From assembly GCA_964627045.1 (NCBI GenBank), contig CAZVIK010000067.1, forward strand, positions 1-17,814: a DNA stretch of 17,814 bases, written 5' to 3'. Below are positions 1-7,059 of this stretch, in pieces; the first letter of the stretch is position 1, and every line of letters begins with the position of its first letter. Origin of the DNA: CAZVIK01 sp964627045 (GTDB lineage: Bacteria > Acidobacteriota > Terriglobia > Bryobacterales > Bryobacteraceae). The notes under the pieces were generated by a model that searched no databases, had not been told where the DNA came from, and worked only from the letters and a program-made list of their open reading frames with translations. The position numbers and the translations under genes were made by a program.

Positions 1-91
1 CGTGCGCCTGCACCGCCGAGAGCGCCGCGCCCGGTTCGGCCGCCTCCAACGCCGCCAGCAGAGGGAGTTCGCTGAGGGATTCGGGAATCAT
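1..91 (-). CDS. Start of the next nuo gene, probably NADH-quinone oxidoreductase subunit C (partial)
   Basis: Reading leftward from an ATG at 91-89, an open frame of 30 codons runs off the window. It begins MIPESLSELPLLAALEAAEP. It starts 6 nt after the nuoA stop, on the same strand, so it should be the next complex I subunit. The 'LLAALEAAEPGAAL' pattern looks like the N-terminus of NuoC (30-kDa subunit), and no NuoB-type cysteines are seen in this short piece. Only the N-terminus is visible, so the subunit identity is a guess from position and a weak sequence resemblance. Confidence 0.45.
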   Translation of the reverse strand, partial: MIPESLSELPLLAALEAAEPGAALSAVQAH

Positions 92-97
92 CGTGAT

Positions 98-493
98 CTA
101 GGATCGCCCCCCGCGGTGATCGTGGGGCCCCCAATCGAGCGCGCCCTGTTTCCAGACGTAGAAGAAGCCGCACATCACCAGGGCGATGAAGATCGCCATC
201 TCGACGAACGCGAACATCTTCAACTCGCGGTACACCACAGCCCACGGATACAGGAAGACCGCCTCGATGTCGAAAAGGATGAACACCATCGCCACCAGGT
301 AGAACTTGACGCTGAACCGCTCCCGCGCCGAGCCCGTCGGTACGATGCCGCACTCGTAGGGCAGGTCCTTCACCGGATTCCGAACCCTCTTCCCCAGGAA
401 GTAGGAACCCGCCAGCATCCCTCCGGCTACGGCCGCGGCGATGCAGATCTGCACAAGAATAGGAAAATAACTTTGCGCGAATGACGCCGGCAC
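98..493 (-). CDS. nuoA: NADH-quinone oxidoreductase subunit A (NuoA)
   Basis: NuoA is a small membrane-arm subunit of respiratory complex I, which passes electrons from NADH to quinone and pumps protons across the inner membrane. The 131-residue product has the family's three hydrophobic helices (about residues 10-34, 64-88 and 93-114). It also has the signature PYECG in the first loop and FDIEAVFLYPW in the second helix. The length fits the family (about 120-145). The start is GTG at 493, with a GGGGG stretch about 8 nt upstream as a possible ribosome binding site; no in-frame ATG lies closer. The next nuo gene follows after 6 nt. Upstream, the NRPS gene ends only 33 nt away on the same strand, but a promoter can be read across that gene's end (526-555). 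Confidence 0.95.
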   Translation of the reverse strand: MPASFAQSYFPILVQICIAAAVAGGMLAGSYFLGKRVRNPVKDLPYECGIVPTGSARERFSVKFYLVAMVFILFDIEAVFLYPWAVVYRELKMFAFVEMAIFIALVMCGFFYVWKQGALDWGPHDHRGGRS

Positions 494-525
494 GCGTTCG
501 CCCCCAATCCAGCCCAGCAGTTCTG

Positions 526-555
526 ATTATGTAGAGGCGTGCGGCGGGGTGTCAA
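526..555 (-). promoter_or_regulatory. Sigma70-like promoter for the nuo operon, inside the 3' end of the NRPS gene
   Basis: On the minus strand a perfect -35 box TTGACA (555-550) is followed after 18 nt by CATAAT (531-526). This would start RNA near 519, about 26 nt before the nuoA GTG. The -35 box lies in the NRPS codons for Phe-Asp-Thr, and the -10 box spans its TAA stop codon. Such a match is unlikely in a region this GC-rich, but it is read by eye only. Confidence 0.6.
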
Positions 556-3500
556 ATGGCGTCGCCGCCAGACTCTTCAACGCCTCCCGCAGCCCGTCTG
601 CCACCACCCCCACACCCGGCGCCCGCAGCACGTCGATGCCCTCGCCCGGCACGCGGACGTGGGCGATCTTTCCCTGAACCGCCTGCTCCCAGAACTTCCG
701 GTAGTCTCCGGCCGCCCCCCGGTCGCCTTCGAAGTAGATCATCGTTCCGGGATAGCCCGCCGGCGCGTACCCGCGGCTGGCGCGGATGTGCGCGGCTCGC
801 GCCCGCCGCCGCAATACCCATTCCGAAGGCGGCGCGCCGCAGGCCTCCATCAGCCGCGCCGCCGCGCCGGCGATGGCGTCTTCGATGCGGGCCGTGCGGA
901 ACTTCATACGCCCGGCGATGTACCGCCAGCGCCCCGAGCGCCCCGCCGCCGCCCAGCGTTTCCGGTGGTAGGCCAGGCTCTCCAGCGGCGATCCCACGAA
1001 CTTCCAGTTCCCAGGCGTCTCGATGATGGCCAGCAGGCCGATGCTCTCGCCCTCCCGCTGAAGCCGCCGCGCGATCTCCAGCGCCAGGTAGGCGCCCATG
1101 CAAAAGCCCGCCAGGCAGTAGGGCCCGTGCGGCTGCGCCGCCCGAATCTCCTCCAGATAAAGATCCGCCAACGCTTCCAGGCTTTGGTATCCCTCTCCGC
1201 CCCGCTGAAGCAGCGGCGATTGAAGCCCGTACACCGTCTGCCCGTCCCCCAGCGCCGCGGCCAGTTCCCGGTAGAACAGCACGTCGCCGTCGTTTCCGTG
1301 CAGGCAGAATAGGGGCAGGGACGATGACCCCCGCTGAATCGTCACCAGCGAGCGCCAGCGCGGGTCCCGCCCGTGTTGCTCGATCACCGCCGCCAGCTTG
1401 CGAATCGTGCTCGCCTCGAACAGCACGCCCACGGGCAGCCGCACGCGGAGCTGTTTTTCGATCCGGCTGAACAGGCGCACCGCCAGCAGCGAGTGCCCGC
1501 CCAGGTCGAAGAAGTCGTCCTCCGCGCCTATCGGCGCCGCTCCGAGTACGTCCTCCCAAATCGCCCGCAACTGCCCTTCCAGCTTGGTGGCCGGTGCCTC
1601 CCCCGCCGTGTCGGCGTGCCGCTGGCGCGCGGGCCGCGGCAGCGCCTGGCGGTCCACCTTGCCGCTGGAGGTGAACGGCATCGCCTCCAATGTCACCCAA
1701 TCGGGGGGGACCATGGAGGCCGGCAGCCGCTCGCCCAGAAATCGCCGTAGTTCCGCCGCTTCCAACCCGGCCCCGGGGCGCGGAACCACGTAGGCGGCCA
1801 GCGCCCGGTCGCCCGCCGTCGGCTCCCACACGGTCACCGCCGCGTATCGCACCGCCGGGTGTTGGTGCAGCGCCGCTTCGATCTCGCCAAGCTCGATGCG
1901 CTGGCCCCGAATCTTCACCTGGTAGTCGGCGCGCCCCAGAAACTCGATGTTGGCGTCCTCCCGGTACCGCACCAGGTCCCCCGTCCTGTAGACGCGGGCG
2001 CCCGGACGCGCATCGAACGGATGCGCGACGAACTTTTCGGCGGTCAGCTCCGGCCGGTTTAGGTAGCCCCGCGCCAATCCCGCCCCGCCGATGTACAACT
2101 CTCCGGTCACTCCCACCGGAACCGGCTGCCTGTGCCGGTCCAGGATGTAGGTCTGGACGTTCCCCATCGGGCGCCCGATCGGCACCGTGCGCTCCGCCAC
2201 TCCCTTCGGCGTGTCGTAGAACGTCGTCGTGATGGTGGCTTCCGCCGGTCCATATCCATTGAGCAACCGCGCGTTCAGGACCTCGTGGAACCGGGTCACC
2301 AGCCCCGGCGGCAGCACTTCACCCCCCGACGTCATGCACCGCAGCGAGACGCATTTCTCGACACCCGGTTCCGCCAGCAGGATCGCAAGTTGCGAAGCCA
2401 CCATGCACGCCGCCCCGACCCCGTGCCGGACCATCGTCTCCACCAGGTACGCGCCGTCGGCCTCGCTCCCGAATCGCACCTGCGCCACCGCGCCGCCCGT
2501 CATCAACGGCAGCAGGTATTCCCACACCACGTCGTCGAAGGTCAGCGCCGACCGCTGCAATTGGACCTCGCCCGCCCGGACCGGCTGGAACCCGGTCTTG
2601 AATTGCAGGTAGTTGCACAGCGCCCGGTGGCACACCATCACGCCCTTCGGCGCGCCCGTCGAGCCCGACGTGTAGATCACGTACGCCAGGTTGTCCGGCC
2701 CCACCGCGCTCACCGGGTTTTCGTCGAACTCGCCTGTGAGCGGCCCGCGCATCTCATCGAGGCAAATCACCTGCGGCGCCGCTCCCTCCAGTTCCGCTGC
2801 GAATCGCCGGACGGTGATGAGCGCCGCCGGCCGGGCGTCTTCGATGACCGCGACGCGCCGTGCCGGCGGATGCCGTGGGTCCAGCGGTAGATACGCTCCG
2901 CCCGCCTTGTACACGCCCAGGTGCGCGGCCACCATTTCCGGTGTGCGCTCCAGGCAGATCGCCACGATCGATTCCGGCCCCACGCCCCAGGCTTGCAGTT
3001 GCCGCGCCACCCGGTTCGCGGCGCGGTTCAGTTCCCGGTAGGTCAGGTTCCCGAAATCGGAGATCACCGCGACAGCATCGGGGGTCTTCCGCTCCTGCTC
3101 CTCGAAAAATCTGTGCACGCAGTCGATGCGGTATTCTTCCGCCGTGTCGTTCCACTCCTCGATCAGCCGGCGCCGCTCCGCCTCGCCCAGCATCGGCAGA
3201 CGCCACACGGATTCCTCCGGCTGCCGCACGAACGCCTCCAGCAGGTTCCGGTAGTGCTCCAGCATCCGCCCCGCCATCGCCCCGTCGAAGGACCGAACCG
3301 GATAGGTAAGCCGGCACCACAGCCCCTGCGCCGTCTCCTTCACCTCCAAGCTCAACTCGACGCCCGCGACGCCCGAGTGAAACGGGAACAGCTCGATCCG
3401 CATCCCGCCGGCGTCGCTCGCGCCCGCCGCGGGCATGTTCCGCAGTTGAAACATCGCCTGGAACGGAGTGCCGCGCCGCGCGCCGGCGGCCTCCTCGACG

Positions 3501-4507
3501 ATCGACTGCAACGGCACGTCCGCGTTGGACAGCGCCCCCAGAGCGCAGGCGCGCGTTCGCGAAATCAACTCCCGCACCGTCGGCTCTCCGGCCAGCTTCG
3601 CGCGGAACTGGAGGATGTTGATGAAGCAGCCGATCATCCCTTCCAGTTCCGGCCGGTTCCGGCCCGCCACGGGCACGCCTACCAGAAGGTCCTCCTGGTC
3701 CGTGTAGCGCGCCAGCAGAAGTTGGTAGGCGGCCAGCAGCGTCATGAACAGCGTGGCCCGTTCGCGCCGGCTCAATGCCTTCAACTCTGCCGTCAGTTCC
3801 GGCGGCAGAACCACGGTCCGCGACTCCCCACGATTCGGGTGCGCCGCCCCGTCGCCTTCGTGCGAAGGCAGCGCCAGCGCCGCCGGCGGGTCCGCCAATT
3901 GCTCCCGCCAGTAGGCGAGCTGCCGCGGGAGGTCCTTCCTCCGCAGCCATTCCTCTTCGCTCCTCGCGAATTCCGTGTACTGGGCCGGCGGTTCCCCCAG
4001 CGGCGAACTTCGCCCGCTGGAAAACGCCGCATAGAGGCTTCGCAACTCGCCGAGCAGGATCGACTCGCTCCATCCGTCGAAAACGATGTGGTGCATGAGC
4101 AGCAACAGCACGTGCACCCGCTCGTCGAGCCGCAGCAGCACGCCGCGCACCAGCGGTCCGCGCGCCAGGTCGAAGGCCCGCCAGCTTTCCTCCGCCGCGA
4201 TGCGCCGCGCGGCATGCTCGCGCTCCTGCGATGGAACGCCGCCGAGGTCCCGTTGCTCCAACGCGAAGGCCGCCGCCGGGCGCACCTCCTGCCAGGGCTG
4301 CCCGTCCTCGGAAGGAAACACCGTGCGCAGCGTCTGGTGCCGCCGCAGGATCTCGGTCAGCGCGAGTTCCAGGACGCGCCGGTCGAGTTCCCCGTCCAGG
4401 CGCATCGCCATCGGACGGTGCGCCACCGGGCTCGCCGGATCGATCTGGTGCTGGAGCCAGACGCGAAGCTGCGCCCCCGAGAGCGGCGCGCGCCCCCCCG
4501 GCGTCAT
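527..4507 (-). CDS. Nonribosomal peptide synthetase, C-A-PCP-TE single module
   Basis: This 1326-residue protein forms one peptide bond and carries a terminal release domain. The condensation domain (about 8-430) has the intact active site HHIVFDG at 139-145. The adenylation domain (about 465-960) shows YTSGSTGAPKG (612-622), NGYGPAEAT (750-758), GELYIGG, YRTGDLVR, the hinge region GRADYQVKIRGQRIELGEIE, and the catalytic Lys950 in SSGKVDRQAL. The carrier domain has LGGHSL with phosphopantetheine Ser1006. The thioesterase (about 1064-1315) has GFCMG, with Cys1136 in place of the nucleophile Ser. Glu1163 sits where Asp is usual and Gly1290 where the catalytic His is expected (PGEGIDVL against the common PGDHxxxL), so its activity is doubtful. 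By-eye pocket residues D658, D659, W662, C701, T726, G728, G751, I759, T760 and K950 match no specificity I know. The ATG overlaps the upstream starter gene by 4 nt (ATGA). No MbtH, phosphopantetheinyl transferase or exporter gene is in the window. Confidence 0.93.
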   Translation of the reverse strand: MTPGGRAPLSGAQLRVWLQHQIDPASPVAHRPMAMRLDGELDRRVLELALTEILRRHQTLRTVFPSEDGQPWQEVRPAAAFALEQRDLGGVPSQEREHAARRIAAEESWRAFDLARGPLVRGVLLRLDERVHVLLLLMHHIVFDGWSESILLGELRSLYAAFSSGRSSPLGEPPAQYTEFARSEEEWLRRKDLPRQLAYWREQLADPPAALALPSHEGDGAAHPNRGESRTVVLPPELTAELKALSRRERATLFMTLLAAYQLLLARYTDQEDLLVGVPVAGRNRPELEGMIGCFINILQFRAKLAGEPTVRELISRTRACALGALSNADVPLQSIVEEAAGARRGTPFQAMFQLRNMPAAGASDAGGMRIELFPFHSGVAGVELSLEVKETAQGLWCRLTYPVRSFDGAMAGRMLEHYRNLLEAFVRQPEESVWRLPMLGEAERRRLIEEWNDTAEEYRIDCVHRFFEEQERKTPDAVAVISDFGNLTYRELNRAANRVARQLQAWGVGPESIVAICLERTPEMVAAHLGVYKAGGAYLPLDPRHPPARRVAVIEDARPAALITVRRFAAELEGAAPQVICLDEMRGPLTGEFDENPVSAVGPDNLAYVIYTSGSTGAPKGVMVCHRALCNYLQFKTGFQPVRAGEVQLQRSALTFDDVVWEYLLPLMTGGAVAQVRFGSEADGAYLVETMVRHGVGAACMVASQLAILLAEPGVEKCVSLRCMTSGGEVLPPGLVTRFHEVLNARLLNGYGPAEATITTTFYDTPKGVAERTVPIGRPMGNVQTYILDRHRQPVPVGVTGELYIGGAGLARGYLNRPELTAEKFVAHPFDARPGARVYRTGDLVRYREDANIEFLGRADYQVKIRGQRIELGEIEAALHQHPAVRYAAVTVWEPTAGDRALAAYVVPRPGAGLEAAELRRFLGERLPASMVPPDWVTLEAMPFTSSGKVDRQALPRPARQRHADTAGEAPATKLEGQLRAIWEDVLGAAPIGAEDDFFDLGGHSLLAVRLFSRIEKQLRVRLPVGVLFEASTIRKLAAVIEQHGRDPRWRSLVTIQRGSSSLPLFCLHGNDGDVLFYRELAAALGDGQTVYGLQSPLLQRGGEGYQSLEALADLYLEEIRAAQPHGPYCLAGFCMGAYLALEIARRLQREGESIGLLAIIETPGNWKFVGSPLESLAYHRKRWAAAGRSGRWRYIAGRMKFRTARIEDAIAGAAARLMEACGAPPSEWVLRRRARAAHIRASRGYAPAGYPGTMIYFEGDRGAAGDYRKFWEQAVQGKIAHVRVPGEGIDVLRAPGVGVVADGLREALKSLAATPFDTPPHAST

Positions 4508-6333
4508 GGGCCGGATTCCGGCGGGGACGCCAGCAGGGATTCGATCGCCGCGGCCTGATCCCGCAGTTCCGGCGCGCCGAAAAACGCCGCCAGCGTCATT
4601 TCCACGCCCAGCCTGTCCCGCAGCCGCGCGGCCACCTGCGCCGCCAGCACCGAGTCGCCCCCGAGTTCCAGGAAATCGTCGTTCCGCCCGATCCGTTCCA
4701 CCTTCAGCACCTCGGCCCAGACGGCTGCCAGTGTCCGCTCGGTCTCCGACCCGGGTTCCTCGAAAGGCGCCGCCTCGCCCGCCGCCCGCTCGGCGCGGCC
4801 GCGAATCCCCAGCCTTTCGGCCAGTCCGATTCGCTGCAGCTTGCCCGTGGGGCCCTTCGGAATCTCCTCCAGGAACACCACCGTCTGCGGGACCTTGAAA
4901 TCCGCCAGCCTCGACGCCGCGAACTCCTGGATGCTGCGCGCCGTCGCCGTCCGGCCGGGCTTCAGCACCACCGCCACGGCCAGGTCCTCGCCCAGCCGCG
5001 CGTCCGGCACCGCGAAGGCCAGCGCCTGCGCCACGTCGGGATGATCCAGAATCGCCTCATCCACCTCCCGAGGGGAGATCTTCTCGCCGCCCCGGTTGAC
5101 GATCTCCTTCAATCGCCCCGTCAACCGCAGGTATCCGTCCGCATCGAGGACGCCCTGGTCGCCCGTCCGGAACCATCCGTTGGTGAAACCCGCCTCGTTC
5201 GCCGCCGGGTTGTTCAAGTACCCCGGGGTCACGTTTTCGCCGCGAATCACCACTTCGCCCGTGACTCCCGCCGGCAACAGCGCGCCCTCGGGGTCCATCA
5301 CCGCCACCTCGGGGCCCGCCGCCACTCCCACCGAGCCCGGCTTCCTTTCCCGTGGTGGCAGCGGGTTGGAAGTCATCTGGTGCGCGGCCTCCGTCATTCC
5401 ATACGCCTCGATTACCGGCGCGCCGAAGGCCGCCTCCATCTCGCGCATCACCTGCGGCGGCAGTGCGGCCGAGCACGACCGGATGAATCGCAACCGCGCC
5501 CCCCGCGCCGCCTCCGGGTTCTTCTCGGCCTGCCGCAGAATCGACTGGTGCATCGTCGGCACCGCCGTGTACCAGGTAGGCGCGAACTCTTTCACCCAGT
5601 CGAAAAACGCAGGCGCTTGAAGCCCCGGCGTGCACGCCACGCTTCCGCCGGCCCATAGCGACGCCAGCAGCGCCGCCATCAGTCCGTGAATGTGGAACAG
5701 CGGCATGACGTTCAGGCAGCGGTCCGCCCCGGTCAGCTCCAGGCTTGCGGCCACGCTTCGCGCCGAGGCCAGCAGGTTGCGGTGCGTCAGCGGCGCCATC
5801 TTGGGCCGCGACGTGGTGCCCGAAGTGTGCAGGATCAAGGCCACCTCGCCGCCCGCGCCGAACTCCGGCTCGCCGCGCCGCTCGCACGGAATCGTGAATC
5901 GCCCGCCGCCCGCCGCCTCCGGCTGGATCTCAACCACGCGGATTCCCCGCGCCCTGGCCACCGCCACGGCCGGCGTTTCCGCACCTTGCCGTACCAGCAG
6001 CGCCTTGGCGTCCAGGTCCGACAGGTAGAACTCGAACTCTTCGGCCTGGTAGCCGGGGTTCAGCGGAGCCGCCGTGGCGCAAGCGGCGACCGCCAGGAAC
6101 GCCGCCGCCATCTCCGGCCCGTTGGCGAGCACCATCGCCACCCGGTCGCCCTTCCCGATTCCCAGGCCCTTCAGCGCGGCTCCCGTTTCGGAAACCTGCC
6201 TCCAGAGTCCGGCGTAGGTGAGTTCCGCGCGCGCGGCTCCCAGGATCGCCGTTGCATCGGGGATCGCCGCCGCGCGCTGTTTCAGAAGCCCGGCCAGTCC
6301 TTCGGCCGGCGCGTTGCCAGTGGGTTCAAACAT
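4504..6333 (-). CDS. NRPS starter protein: oxalyl-CoA-synthetase-like adenylation domain fused to a carrier domain
   Basis: This 609-residue protein should activate a carboxylic acid with ATP and hold it on its own carrier for the C domain of the downstream NRPS. The ANL-superfamily domain (about 15-510) has the P-loop HTSGTTSRPK (169-178), the acidic motif YGMTEAAH (311-318), FRTGDQG (388-394), the hinge LTGRLKEIVNRGGEKISP and the catalytic Lys498 (PTGKLQR). The segments MPLFHIHGLM, APTWYTAVPTMHQ, LRFIRSCSAALPP and TEAAHQMTSNPLP are much closer to plant/yeast oxalate-CoA ligase (AAE3/Pcs60) than to amino-acid-type A domains. A carrier domain (about 530-605) follows, with LGGDSV and Ser561. 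There is no condensation domain, so it fits a loading unit. The true substrate (oxalate, another small acid or a fatty acid) is unknown. The start ATG at 6333 has no clear Shine-Dalgarno sequence. Confidence 0.9.
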   Translation of the reverse strand: MFEPTGNAPAEGLAGLLKQRAAAIPDATAILGAARAELTYAGLWRQVSETGAALKGLGIGKGDRVAMVLANGPEMAAAFLAVAACATAAPLNPGYQAEEFEFYLSDLDAKALLVRQGAETPAVAVARARGIRVVEIQPEAAGGGRFTIPCERRGEPEFGAGGEVALILHTSGTTSRPKMAPLTHRNLLASARSVAASLELTGADRCLNVMPLFHIHGLMAALLASLWAGGSVACTPGLQAPAFFDWVKEFAPTWYTAVPTMHQSILRQAEKNPEAARGARLRFIRSCSAALPPQVMREMEAAFGAPVIEAYGMTEAAHQMTSNPLPPRERKPGSVGVAAGPEVAVMDPEGALLPAGVTGEVVIRGENVTPGYLNNPAANEAGFTNGWFRTGDQGVLDADGYLRLTGRLKEIVNRGGEKISPREVDEAILDHPDVAQALAFAVPDARLGEDLAVAVVLKPGRTATARSIQEFAASRLADFKVPQTVVFLEEIPKGPTGKLQRIGLAERLGIRGRAERAAGEAAPFEEPGSETERTLAAVWAEVLKVERIGRNDDFLELGGDSVLAAQVAARLRDRLGVEMTLAAFFGAPELRDQAAAIESLLASPPESGP

Positions 6334-6386
6334 CCGGAAATGTTATGGTAACACCCGTGCCCCGGACTCCTGAACCCGCTCCCGCC

Positions 6387-6400
6387 GTGACCTTTGTCAC
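6387..6400. promoter_or_regulatory. CRP/FNR-like palindrome in the divergent control region
   Basis: The 14-nt sequence GTGACCTTTGTCAC is a perfect inverted repeat (GTGAC-4 nt-GTCAC). It can also be read as GTGA-N6-TCAC, the core of the CRP-family consensus TGTGA-N6-TCACA. It overlaps the -35 box of the ferredoxin promoter and lies about 55-65 nt upstream of the NRPS starter gene, so one regulator could act on both directions. The regulator is inferred from the pattern alone. Confidence 0.4.
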
Positions 6401-6423
6401 CGGCCCGGCCTGCATGCTATACA
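6394..6423 (+). promoter_or_regulatory. Sigma70-like extended -10 promoter for the ferredoxin gene
   Basis: The -35 box TTGTCA (6394-6399), an 18-nt spacer and the -10 box TATACA (6418-6423) are preceded by TGC, giving an extended -10 element. RNA would start near 6430, about 40 nt before the ferredoxin ATG. A good ribosome binding site, GAGGTG (6461-6466), sits just before that ATG. Confidence 0.6.
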
Positions 6424-6470
6424 GAAAGCATCTTGGAGCGTTCGGGCACATCAAAACAGTGAGGTGATTC

Positions 6471-6731
6471 ATGGCATACGTGATCGCGGAACCCTGCATC
6501 GGCACCAAAGACACCGCGTGTGTGGACGCCTGTCCGGTGGATTGCATCCACCCCAAGAAGGATGAGGAGGCGTTCGCCGCCGCCGAGATGCTCTACATTG
6601 ACCCGGTCGAATGCATCGACTGCGGCGCCTGCGTGCCCGTATGCCCGGTTTCCGCCATCTTTCCGCTGGACGACCTGCCCGAACAGTGGGCCCACTTCAC
6701 GGCGAAGAACGCCGCCTACTACGGCCGCTGA
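6471..6731 (+). CDS. Ferredoxin with two iron-sulfur clusters (3Fe-4S/4Fe-4S type)
   Basis: This 86-residue soluble electron carrier has two cluster motifs. The first is EPCIGTKDTACVDACPVDC, with cysteines at 9, 17, 21 and 25 and no cysteine at the usual second position of a four-Cys motif. That is the pattern of seven-iron ferredoxins, where one site is a 3Fe-4S cluster. The second is a complete C-x2-C-x2-C-x3-C motif, CIDCGACVPVCP. The sequence closely resembles small ferredoxins of the Thermus/actinobacterial type. The start ATG has GAGGTG a few nt upstream, and a strong promoter lies at 6394-6423. The next two genes follow on the same strand after 32 and 29 nt, so all three may share a transcript. 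Its redox partner is not evident here. Confidence 0.93.
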   Translation: MAYVIAEPCIGTKDTACVDACPVDCIHPKKDEEAFAAAEMLYIDPVECIDCGACVPVCPVSAIFPLDDLPEQWAHFTAKNAAYYGR

Positions 6732-6763
6732 CGCTCCGGCGTTTGTTGAAGGAGGGAACCGTC

Positions 6764-7030
6764 ATGGCATCGGAAAACACCGGCGAAAAGCTCGTTTGGT
6801 TCTTGACCGGCGCCGCCGTCGGCGCGGTGGCCGCGCTGCTCTATGCGCCGCAATCCGGTAAGGCGACGCGCCGCTTCATCCGGAGGAAGGCCGAGGACGG
6901 CCGGGAGGCGATCGTGGACGCCGGCAAGGAAATCCTCGACCGCGGGCACGAGTTCTACGAGAAAGGCCGCCAGATCGCGGATGACGCCGCCGGCTTGGTC
7001 GAGCGCGGCCGTAAACTCGTCCGCGGGTAG
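6764..7030 (+). CDS. YtxH-like small membrane-anchored protein
   Basis: This 88-residue protein has one hydrophobic segment near the N-terminus (about 11-28, ending LLYAPQSGK). A charged, probably helical tail follows, with recurring RR/KAEDGRE and EKGRQIADDA patterns. The glycine-rich TM followed by 'YAPxSGKxTR' is the hallmark of the YtxH domain family, which is linked to general stress in Bacillus but has no firm molecular function. The ATG at 6764 has a strong Shine-Dalgarno AAGGAGGG (6749-6756) 7 nt upstream. A longer frame opening further left overlaps the ferredoxin gene and lacks such a site, so the 6764 start is preferred. It lies between the ferredoxin and dehydrogenase genes. Confidence 0.85.
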   Translation: MASENTGEKLVWFLTGAAVGAVAALLYAPQSGKATRRFIRRKAEDGREAIVDAGKEILDRGHEFYEKGRQIADDAAGLVERGRKLVRG

Positions 7031-7059
7031 TCCCACGCCCGGCCAAGGGAGGCTCCTCC

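Noticed and set aside
2921..5658. Long open frames on the plus strand opposite the two NRPS genes
   Set aside because: They are rich in Arg, Pro and Ala, have no recognisable domains, and lie antisense to clear NRPS domains. Long antisense frames are expected in DNA this GC-rich.
6334..6350. TAACAT placed 6 nt before the starter-gene ATG, suggesting a leaderless transcript
   Set aside because: No -35 box is found at a proper distance; the match to a -10 box alone is too weak to call.
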